A stretch of DNA of 27,904 nucleotides, taken from positions 1 to 27,904 of the IMG/VR virus record IMGVR_UViG_3300025137_000203; one strand, written 5' to 3'. The position numbers were made by a program, and so were the translations under genes. Shown in pieces: positions 20,351-27,309 of this stretch. This stretch comes from a virus. Under the pieces are notes generated by a model. It was not told the origin of the DNA and did no database searches. It saw nothing but the letters and a program-made list of their open reading frames with translations. Position 1 is the stretch's first letter; each line of letters starts with the position of its first letter.

Positions 20351-22566
20351 TAAAAGTCTATTTCACATGCTCCGCCAGCACAAGCTGCTGCAGCTAAAGT
20401 ATCAACATCAGTATATTTTTTTTCTGTTAATCCAGTATTCCACTCAATAGGTTTTAAGTTAGCTTGAATCTTATTCCACTTATGTAGTAAATAAGCGTCT
20501 TTTAAACAATGTTCAGCTTTCTTAACGCTACCTTTTAAGTAATTTTCAGAAAAGTTTTTAAATCTACGATTCCAATCTGCACGTGCTGAATTTTCATTAC
20601 ATTCTAATGATAGGTCTAAACCATAACCTTGAGCAGTTGAACAAGCATCCCACAAATTATTGTATACTTTTAATGCATCAACAACAAGACCTGATGCAAA
20701 GATTGCTGCTTCATCGTATTCTTTGACCATTTGTTTTGCATTAATAACTGCAGTGTTTGGAGCTTGATTGTAGTCTTTATCTCCACTCATTGACAAAAAT
20801 GAAATACCTGAAAATGAGTATCTATTTTTAAATACGTATTTTTCTACTTCTGCCCAATCATCAACAATAATAGTATTTGATACATTGTGACGAATACCTT
20901 CATCTGCGCAAAGTTCTTCGTTTGTACCAGCAACAACCCAATGTTTCTGAGCTAATTTTATTTTTTCTAAATGAGTGACACCAAGTAACTCATCTTTCAT
21001 TAATGAACCTTTATGTGGAATAATTGGAAACGACACTACAACATCAGTTCCAGCTGCAGACCAAACTGATTCTTCAACCATGTATGGATTTGATTTCATA
21101 ATAGCTTGAGTAATCTCAGACTCTTTATTCATCTGCACATTTCTAATATAAGTCGGTGAATGTTCAGCATGTATTCCAGACGCTGTTTGAAGTAAAACTG
21201 ACGCATTTCCTGAAGGCTTAACACATGTTGTTCTAGCAGCAGGATTGATTCCAATAATTTTAGCAACTTCTCTGTTGACTTCTTTTACAATTTTAGCTCC
21301 CTTTTCAAGGACTTTAGCGTTAAATAAAACTTCAGGTTGATTCATCCATCCAGTAATAGACACTCCAAGTAAAGCTTCTCTATCAAAAATCTTTTTTGAT
21401 GTTTCACCTAAGAATTTAAAATCTGTATATCCAGCTTGTACTGTACCAAGAATCGCTCCAGCACGACAAGCTTTATAAAAGTCTTCTTCTGTCTTGCACA
21501 TTCCACCATTAATTTCAGTAAGGTTACAACCTTGCCAACCTGACTTACCATTAATTTGTGGAAACATTCCAATTTCAACACATGGATTTGTTGTATGTTC
21601 AGTAGACTCTACAAACACAAAACCAGGTTCACCAAATGATTTAACAGACTCCATAAGTTTAGCGAATTCTTCTTTCTTTGCTTCGTCACGCACAATCACA
21701 GCTGAATTATTTGATCTACCACGTTGTGGATTATCAATAAACCAATTGCCTGTTTTTGCAGTCATCATTTCTTCGTCATCAGGCGAAAACAAACAAATCG
21801 TTGCTGAACGTCTTACACCACCAGATAATACTGCATCAGCAGCATGCATAGTAATATCATAAACATTGATTGGTTTAATTGCAACTGGTGCTTTTTGATC
21901 AATCACAATTGATTGTAGCATGTGTTCAATCTTATCTAATGATTTACGTAAACCTTCTGGGCCAGGAGCTTTAAATCCACCAGAAATCTTTGCGCCTTTT
22001 GGCCGAATTTGAGTGAGATCAAAGAATACTCTACGACCTTCAAATTCTGGATATTTGCCACCACCTACAAAATAAGATGACATTAGAATATCAATCGCTG
22101 AAGCCCAACCTTCAATTGAATCTTCTACAATATATCCTTTTGCTTGCTTATTTCTTGATGTAAGCTTTGGCAGTTTTTTAATGTGATGTTTTTGCACTGA
22201 GAATCCAGCACCAGCTCCACATAATAAAATGTAAAAGACTTCGCCAAAAAACTCTGGTCTATCTGCATAAGATGATGTGCAGTTATACATACGCATCTGG
22301 TGTTTTAATAATTGATCACCGCCAAATTGTAATGATCTTTGAGCAGCTAACACACGTTTTTCTCTATACGCTTGTCTTGCTTCATCAAGATACGGACCTA
22401 ACTCATTACCTTTTGAGTTATAAGTTTCTGCATGCATATCAACAACACGATCGACAGCTTCATCCCAAGTTTCATATCTTTTTTCATTATCAATATAGCG
22501 AGAGTAACCTTCATAGAATTTAGTATCAGACAAAAATTGCCTAGTGTCAACATGCGATGTTGCCAT
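20350..22566 (-). CDS. nrdJ: Adenosylcobalamin-dependent ribonucleotide reductase (class II, monomeric)
   Basis: A 738-aa class II reductase that makes deoxyribonucleotides in the cytoplasm using a B12 cofactor to create the thiyl radical. Length and layout fit the monomeric Lactobacillus leichmannii type (739 aa). Visible residues are the active-site region NCTSSY with Cys96, the LLCGAGAGFSVQ loop (115-125), GGVRRSATICLF (249-260), the catalytic NPCVE motif (Cys329, Glu331), and KPSGNASVLLQTASGIHAEH for nucleotide binding. The C-terminal tail CAGGACEIDF carries Cys729 and Cys734, the shuttle pair re-reduced by thioredoxin. It has its own early promoter (22603-22644), fitting a role in supplying dNTPs for phage replication. 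Confidence 0.95.
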   Translation of the reverse strand: MATSHVDTRQFLSDTKFYEGYSRYIDNEKRYETWDEAVDRVVDMHAETYNSKGNELGPYLDEARQAYREKRVLAAQRSLQFGGDQLLKHQMRMYNCTSSYADRPEFFGEVFYILLCGAGAGFSVQKHHIKKLPKLTSRNKQAKGYIVEDSIEGWASAIDILMSSYFVGGGKYPEFEGRRVFFDLTQIRPKGAKISGGFKAPGPEGLRKSLDKIEHMLQSIVIDQKAPVAIKPINVYDITMHAADAVLSGGVRRSATICLFSPDDEEMMTAKTGNWFIDNPQRGRSNNSAVIVRDEAKKEEFAKLMESVKSFGEPGFVFVESTEHTTNPCVEIGMFPQINGKSGWQGCNLTEINGGMCKTEEDFYKACRAGAILGTVQAGYTDFKFLGETSKKIFDREALLGVSITGWMNQPEVLFNAKVLEKGAKIVKEVNREVAKIIGINPAARTTCVKPSGNASVLLQTASGIHAEHSPTYIRNVQMNKESEITQAIMKSNPYMVEESVWSAAGTDVVVSFPIIPHKGSLMKDELLGVTHLEKIKLAQKHWVVAGTNEELCADEGIRHNVSNTIIVDDWAEVEKYVFKNRYSFSGISFLSMSGDKDYNQAPNTAVINAKQMVKEYDEAAIFASGLVVDALKVYNNLWDACSTAQGYGLDLSLECNENSARADWNRRFKNFSENYLKGSVKKAEHCLKDAYLLHKWNKIQANLKPIEWNTGLTEKKYTDVDTLAAAACAGGACEIDF

Positions 22567-22602
22567 TGATCTCTCCTTAATTTAATTTTGATTGTTAGTA
22601 GT

Positions 22603-22644
22603 ATTATATATCATTTTACTGTCTTTGTAAACAAAATAATGAGC
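22603..22644 (-). promoter_or_regulatory. Early-type promoter of nrdJ
   Basis: The -10 TATAAT is at 22603-22608 and the -35 TTTACA at 22626-22631 (17-bp spacer). A variant GCTCAT box is at 22639-22644, again 7 nt above the -35. The 20-nt upstream box is absent; the 3' end of the 73-aa gene lies there. Confidence 0.85.
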
Positions 22645-22659
22645 AAAATAAATATTTTT

Positions 22660-22881
22660 TTATGTAAAATATTTCTTAATCATTTCTAAACGATCATCAG
22701 CTTCAGCTAATTTATTTAATTCTGCAATCACAGCTTCTGTAACATCACTATGTTCACCGATTCCAGCTGGCATAGTTTGGTATACTTTAATATTTGCTAA
22801 GTGCACTGCTACTTCGCCTTCTGCTTGTTTTTTTGCTGCTTGTAAAATTGCTTCGCCAGCGCTTATTCCTGGATAATCCAT
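22660..22881 (-). CDS. Conserved small phage protein, 73 aa
   Basis: Begins MDYPGISAGEAILQAAKKQA. The blocks HLANIKVYQTMPAGIGEHSD (about residues 27-46) and the final helix ADDRLEMIKKYF recall a short protein conserved in T4-like cyanophages, usually near structural genes; function unknown. It is adjacent to the oxygenase-like gene with no gap (stop followed directly by ATG). Confidence 0.75.
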   Translation of the reverse strand: MDYPGISAGEAILQAAKKQAEGEVAVHLANIKVYQTMPAGIGEHSDVTEAVIAELNKLAEADDRLEMIKKYFT

Positions 22882-23535
22882 TTAATCTCCTATTCCTATA
22901 TCAATATTTGCGACACCTAATATTCGTGGTATGTCAGTTTTTTGTTTTATTCCATTTGCTACAATATGCTTTAAATATGACGGGAATATTATCATATCAT
23001 CTTCTTTTACGTCTACATTATATTCTCCGAAGTATGAAGAATTATTTATATCACCTTTATCTAACAAATTGGCAATATCTTGAGTGGTACTTGAATATTG
23101 ACCAATCACTAATGGATTTATAAATCTGGTTGGACTGTGATATCTCCAGTTATAACTTATATAATGACAACAACTGAATGCTGATTGCCAACCTCTCATC
23201 TTATAGAAATGGTCGTGTGCAGCCATATATTTTGTATTGACTGCAAAATTAACCATCTTCCAACGATATTTAAATGCATTTGCATTCTTCGATATGGAAG
23301 ACATATAATCATTTATAACAGTTTCATATGACTTTGTCAAACTTTTAATTTCAGACGGAGCTTCATCCATTGCATAATAATAATGATGTAAATCAGAAGT
23401 ATCATCCCAATTATTTTTAGTAGGATCTATCTCATAATTTTTAACTGCAGTGTCTATGATTGCTTTTTTATCATAAGACTTTGGATCAATCCTAGCTTTG
23501 TATATCATACTAGGAAACATACTATAAAATGTCAT
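22882..23535 (-). CDS. 2-oxoglutarate/Fe(II) oxygenase-like protein
   Basis: A 217-aa protein with the layout of the phage-type 2OG-Fe(II) oxygenases (TIGR02466-like). The iron-binding region is MAAHDHFYK (His107, Asp108, His109), followed by the SAFSCCHYIS strand, and the second half is DDMIIFPSYLKHIVANG with His190 and a downstream Arg204 (IPRILGVAN) for 2-oxoglutarate. The first part of the site reads H-D-H rather than a plain H-x-D. The likely reaction is hydroxylation of a protein or small molecule; the substrate is unknown. It overlaps the second radical SAM gene by 14 nt, so the three enzymes form one unit. Confidence 0.75.
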   Translation of the reverse strand: MTFYSMFPSMIYKARIDPKSYDKKAIIDTAVKNYEIDPTKNNWDDTSDLHHYYYAMDEAPSEIKSLTKSYETVINDYMSSISKNANAFKYRWKMVNFAVNTKYMAAHDHFYKMRGWQSAFSCCHYISYNWRYHSPTRFINPLVIGQYSSTTQDIANLLDKGDINNSSYFGEYNVDVKEDDMIIFPSYLKHIVANGIKQKTDIPRILGVANIDIGIGD

Positions 23536-24646
23536 TTAGTGCTTTCCATATTTTTGGCGATATATCTTTAAATTTATTTTTATTTAACGTATCATACCAT
23601 TTAATATAATCAATAACATTCTTTACTGGATAACCTTGTTGTTGATGAGCATTTAAAAGCGTTTCATGTCTTGTATACAGCTTCATGTCATTATAAAGAA
23701 TATTCTGCTCTTGCCATAGTAGTTGTCTAATTTTTCTTGAAACTACTAAAGGTGATATGTATTTAGTCATAGCAGCAATTGAGATTTGTTTAATTGTAAA
23801 CTGATCATAATTACTTAACCATTTTGACAAAGTGCCAAGATGTTCCATATTTACCAAAGTAATTGTAGTATTATTTCTTAATTCAATATTATTATTTTGT
23901 CTTGCATATTCATTCCATAAACCAACTACTTCTTCAATTTTTTTAAAAGATGTATTACTATTTCTTCCCCAATCATTAATTTCATTAATGCCATCAATCG
24001 AAGTTTGTGGAATGACACATTTAAATTTTTTAAATAAGTCTAAATATTTCTCAGGAAATATTGTAGCATTAGTAGTAAACTTTAATTTAATATTACTTAC
24101 GTCTTTATTAGTAAACCACTCTAAAAATTTTAAAGAAGCTTTGCTATACATGGGCTCGCCGCCCATGAGTTTAATTGTATGAATTCGCGATATATCGCTA
24201 TTTTCTAGTAAACGTATAATGTTATCATATATTAAAGGTGGACTATTATATTCTGAAATATATTTGCTTAAAAATTCTTTATTATCTTTATAAAGTTTAT
24301 CCCATCGAGAACTGTATTGAGTACTACACATAACACAATTCATATTACAAACATTATCAAAACCAACTTCTAAATATTGAATAGTATTACCTGTTTGTTC
24401 AATTATTTCATTTAACACTTCCATTTCAGATTTTCTAGAACTAGAAACATCATTATAACATGAGATACAACCCTGTGGCCAAGTTTTACTTGGTGTAGGA
24501 ATAATCTTTTGATAATAATCTAACATATCTTCAAAAGTCTCGAACATGTCTAATGGAGGTGAGAAACCTTTCCATCGACAGCATGGCCTTACTTCGCCTT
24601 CAGGCTTAACACAAATATATCCGTGTTTAGCAGAACAATTAAACAT
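23522..24646 (-). CDS. Radical SAM protein with N-terminal Cys module (copy 2)
   Basis: A 374-aa radical SAM enzyme. The [4Fe-4S]-binding motif is C100-x3-C104-x2-C107 (VCNMNCVMC), followed by KLMGGEPMYSK for SAM binding. An extra cysteine module lies before the core: Cys4, Cys12, Cys22-Cys23 (RPCCRW) and C60-x2-C63, with the order of a SPASM/twitch auxiliary-cluster domain, which normally sits at the C-terminus. The protein is mostly identical to the gene directly upstream (24639-25784), including a 66-bp DNA stretch that is exactly the same near both 3' ends. Overlaps its twin by 8 nt. The substrate is unknown; peptide or tRNA modification are the usual roles of such enzymes. Confidence 0.88.
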   Translation of the reverse strand: MFNCSAKHGYICVKPEGEVRPCCRWKGFSPPLDMFETFEDMLDYYQKIIPTPSKTWPQGCISCYNDVSSSRKSEMEVLNEIIEQTGNTIQYLEVGFDNVCNMNCVMCSTQYSSRWDKLYKDNKEFLSKYISEYNSPPLIYDNIIRLLENSDISRIHTIKLMGGEPMYSKASLKFLEWFTNKDVSNIKLKFTTNATIFPEKYLDLFKKFKCVIPQTSIDGINEINDWGRNSNTSFKKIEEVVGLWNEYARQNNNIELRNNTTITLVNMEHLGTLSKWLSNYDQFTIKQISIAAMTKYISPLVVSRKIRQLLWQEQNILYNDMKLYTRHETLLNAHQQQGYPVKNVIDYIKWYDTLNKNKFKDISPKIWKALNDIL

Positions 24647-25784
24647 TTAATGCTTTCCATGTTTTTGGCGATATATCTTTAAATTTATTTTTATTTAACG
24701 TATCATACCATTTAATATAATCAATAATTTGTTTTATTGGATAATCTTTATTTTGTTTACCATTTAAAAATACTTCATATTTTCTATATAGATTCATATC
24801 ATCATAAAGAGCATTCTGTTCTTTCCACAATTTTTGTCTAAATCTTTCTGAAGTTGCTAAAGGCGATATGTAATCAGTCGACGCAATTCCAATAGTTCTA
24901 AATGTAAACTGATCATAATTACTTAACCATTCTGATAAAGCACCAAGATGTTCTATATTTACTAAAGTAAGTGTAGTTGAGTTTCTTAACTCAATGTTAT
25001 CATTTTGTTGTGCGTATTCATTCCATAAGCCAACTACTTCTTGAATTTTTTTAAAAGGTGTGTCGCTATTTCTTCCCCAATCATTTATTTCATTAATACC
25101 ATCAATCGAAGTTTCTGGAATAACATGTTTAAATTTTTTAAATAAGTCTAAGTATTTATTAGGAAATACTGTAGCATTAGTGTTAAACAATAATTTAATA
25201 TTACTTACGTCTTTGTCAGTAAACCATTTTAAAAATTTTAAAGAAGCTTTACTGTACATAGGTTCACCGCCCATAATTTTAATTGTATGAAGACGTGATA
25301 TATCACTATTTTCTAGCAAGCGTATAACGTTATCGTATATTGAAGGTGGACTCCTATATTCGTGTTGACTGTATGAACTTAAAAATTCTTTATTGTTTCT
25401 AAAAAGCTTATCCCATCGAGAACTATATTGTTGATTGCACATAACACAGTTCATATTACAAATATTGTCGAAAGCAACTTCTAAAGTCTGGATAGTATTA
25501 CCTGTTCGTTCAACCGCCTCATTTATATTATCCATCATACATTTTCTAGAGTTAGAAACATCACGATGACATGGATAACAACTTTGTGGCCAAGTTTTAC
25601 TTGGTGTATGAATAATGTTTTGATAATAATCTAAAATGTTTTCGAAAGTGTCAAACGCATCTAATGGAGGTGCAACATCTTTCCATCGACAACATGGCAG
25701 TACTTTACCTTCGGGTTTAACACAAATATATCCATGTTTAGCTGAGCAATTAAATGTAATACCAGGAATCGCTGGTAAAGTCAT
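24639..25784 (-). CDS. Radical SAM protein with N-terminal Cys module (copy 1)
   Basis: A 381-aa twin of the next gene. The radical SAM motif is C109-x3-C113-x2-C116 (ICNMNCVMC), with KIMGGEPMYSK later. The N-terminal module has Cys13, Cys21, Cys31-Cys32 (LPCCRW) and C69-x2-C72, plus Cys82 not shared with copy 2. Compared with its twin it has about eight extra residues at the N-terminus and differs most in the last third before the common end (YIKWYDTLNKNKFKD). The start is directly next to the upstream stop and has a weak ribosome-binding site. The two copies may form a heterodimer or act on different sites. Confidence 0.88.
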   Translation of the reverse strand: MTLPAIPGITFNCSAKHGYICVKPEGKVLPCCRWKDVAPPLDAFDTFENILDYYQNIIHTPSKTWPQSCYPCHRDVSNSRKCMMDNINEAVERTGNTIQTLEVAFDNICNMNCVMCNQQYSSRWDKLFRNNKEFLSSYSQHEYRSPPSIYDNVIRLLENSDISRLHTIKIMGGEPMYSKASLKFLKWFTDKDVSNIKLLFNTNATVFPNKYLDLFKKFKHVIPETSIDGINEINDWGRNSDTPFKKIQEVVGLWNEYAQQNDNIELRNSTTLTLVNIEHLGALSEWLSNYDQFTFRTIGIASTDYISPLATSERFRQKLWKEQNALYDDMNLYRKYEVFLNGKQNKDYPIKQIIDYIKWYDTLNKNKFKDISPKTWKALNV

Positions 25785-25985
25785 TTATTTCTTAAGAATC
25801 CACAACACTGATTGCGAACCATCAACAGGATGTGTCAAAGGGATTGCAGCGTTATTTGGATCCCGTTCTTTTGGTTGATACACCCATTTATATCCAGCCT
25901 TTTCTTGTTGTTGTTTTATATGTAAAAATTCTGCATTATCATACAAAAAACTAGCAATCATGCTAGCAACTATTGCTTCTACCAT
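25785..25985 (-). CDS. Small membrane-associated protein, 66 aa
   Basis: Begins MVEAIVASMIASFLYDNAEF, a short hydrophobic N-terminus, then a charged helix (HIKQQQEKAGYKW) and a polar region ending VLWILKK. A TAGGAG site lies 7 nt upstream. Not recognised. Directly precedes the radical SAM pair with no gap. Confidence 0.65.
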   Translation of the reverse strand: MVEAIVASMIASFLYDNAEFLHIKQQQEKAGYKWVYQPKERDPNNAAIPLTHPVDGSQSVLWILKK

Positions 25986-25994
25986 TTTATACTC

Positions 25995-26585
25995 CTATTT
26001 CAATTCAATTTTAGCGTTAACTTTTCTGTGACTATTCCATGCTGCAAATCCACCAATTCTAAGAGCCCAATATGCTAAATTATTAAGGAAATGAAATCCG
26101 TTTTGTTCTATGTTGATGTCTCTAAAGATTTCATCAGCATGCTTTTGAGTAATCACACCAATTGTTTCTTTTTGACCAGATTTAAGTAATGTTTCATATT
26201 TGTATGCGTAATCATGTACAAGACCACCCATCAATAATACACCTGTTGGTGATAACCATGTATGTAGAAATTTAGGGATAGATGCACCGTCAAATTTAAA
26301 TCCTGCTGGAATAATATATCCTTCACCATCAATTCTAAAAGCCCAATCATCGGCTACTTCCCAATGCCGAGTACCTACTAACCACATCCATATAGCACCC
26401 CAAAAACCTTTGCCGGCAGTCGGAATTGCAATCGGTCTTAATTGTGGCATTACATTATATTCAAATCCGATTAATTCTTTATCTTCGTCTACTCCAAAAA
26501 GATTAATAATAAATCCTATGATAATTAAAATTCCGACAGTAGTAAATTGCCACCATGTGACAAGTTGATCGATAATGAATTCCAT
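25995..26585 (-). CDS. DUF1353 protein with N-terminal membrane anchor
   Basis: A 196-aa protein with one N-terminal TM segment (about residues 15-31) and a DUF1353 domain: IIPAGFKFDGASIPKFLHTWL (about residues 91-111) and GGLVHDYAYKYE (about 119-130), followed by the conserved-looking ADEIFRDI. DUF1353 proteins are common in phages; their function is unknown to me. The position directly after the spanin pair suggests it belongs to the lysis or virion-assembly phase. A GGAG site lies 9 nt upstream. Confidence 0.88.
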   Translation of the reverse strand: MEFIIDQLVTWWQFTTVGILIIIGFIINLFGVDEDKELIGFEYNVMPQLRPIAIPTAGKGFWGAIWMWLVGTRHWEVADDWAFRIDGEGYIIPAGFKFDGASIPKFLHTWLSPTGVLLMGGLVHDYAYKYETLLKSGQKETIGVITQKHADEIFRDINIEQNGFHFLNNLAYWALRIGGFAAWNSHRKVNAKIELK

Positions 26586-26984
26586 TTATTTGGTCTCCTG
26601 TTGTTTATCTTTTGTCACTGCTTTTTCATAATATACTATGATTTCGTTTTGTTGATTAATAAATCTACGTAAGTCAGAAATATTAAGAGCTAAGTTTTCG
26701 TAGTCTTTCATAGACAAAGCAACAAAAGCTAAATCACCATATAGCTCAGTAAATTCTTTTTCGAATTCTTTAAAATTTTCTTTTGTGACTACAAAGACTC
26801 GTGTATCACTGAGATTTAGTGGTTTCGGTCGAGATACTGTTGGTATTTGTACCTTTTCCACTTTGGTTACTACTTTTATCTCCGGTTCCGGGCGAAAGCT
26901 GCTGCAACCACTGAGGACTAGGGCGATTCCCATCACCACCAGACTCTTCCATGAGACCACGCCACAAGTTTGCTGAAGCGCCAT
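26586..26984 (-). CDS. Outer-membrane spanin lipoprotein (Rz1-like, o-spanin)
   Basis: A 132-aa lipoprotein. The signal peptide ends in a clear lipobox, LVLSGCSS, with Cys27 as the lipidated residue; Ser at +2 predicts outer-membrane sorting. The mature part is Pro/Val-rich at first (IPTVSRPKPLN) and then helical. Its start lies 179 nt inside the i-spanin gene in another frame, the classic overlapping spanin layout, with an AAGGA site 7 nt upstream. It is longer than lambda Rz1. With the i-spanin it should fuse the inner and outer membranes at the last step of lysis. Confidence 0.82.
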   Translation of the reverse strand: MALQQTCGVVSWKSLVVMGIALVLSGCSSFRPEPEIKVVTKVEKVQIPTVSRPKPLNLSDTRVFVVTKENFKEFEKEFTELYGDLAFVALSMKDYENLALNISDLRRFINQQNEIIVYYEKAVTKDKQQETK

Positions 26985-27309
26985 TCATCTTTCCTTCTAA
27001 TTGTTTTGAATCTCGTAGTGCTTCCACTACCAGATTTAATTTACTTAATTTAGTTCTTAACTCATCACCATAAGCTTCTGCTTTTTGTAAAGATATTGTC
27101 AAGGTTTTATTTAATTGACCTATCTTAACCATATCTTGTTGTAAAGTTGCAACCGATTGTTCTGCAGTTTCAACTGCACTTTCAAGCTTTACATTATTTT
27201 CTCGTAATGTAGCAATAGTGGCTTGAGTAGTATCGTAATAATATTTTGCACCATATCCTATACCACCAAGAATAGCGATAACAAATATAAGTGCATAAAT
27301 TCTAACCAT
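26806..27309 (-). CDS. Inner-membrane spanin (Rz-like, i-spanin)
   Basis: A 167-aa protein with one N-terminal membrane anchor (MVRIYALIFVIAILGGIGYG) and a long periplasmic coiled coil (about residues 30-100, including LRENNVKLESAVETAEQSV), then a Gly/Ser/Thr-rich tail encoded in the part that overlaps the o-spanin. The start at 27309 overlaps the previous stop by 8 nt; the frame is open to 27336. Partner of the lipoprotein at 26586-26984; no holin or endolysin is adjacent within the window. Confidence 0.82.
   Translation of the reverse strand: MVRIYALIFVIAILGGIGYGAKYYYDTTQATIATLRENNVKLESAVETAEQSVATLQQDMVKIGQLNKTLTISLQKAEAYGDELRTKLSKLNLVVEALRDSKQLEGKMNGASANLWRGLMEESGGDGNRPSPQWLQQLSPGTGDKSSNQSGKGTNTNSISTETTKSQ

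Noticed and set aside
21494-21862. 122-codon plus-strand frame
   Set aside because: Antisense to the NrdJ active-site region, whose motifs are unmistakable.
23043-23050. TATAAATA on the minus strand
   Set aside because: It lies deep inside the oxygenase-like gene; the only gene close downstream is the 73-aa protein, and AT-rich coding DNA gives such matches by chance.
23832-24182. Plus-strand frames of 116 and 76 codons in the two radical SAM genes (also 25060-25290)
   Set aside because: They occur at equivalent places in both copies simply because the genes are duplicates; both are antisense to strong coding regions.
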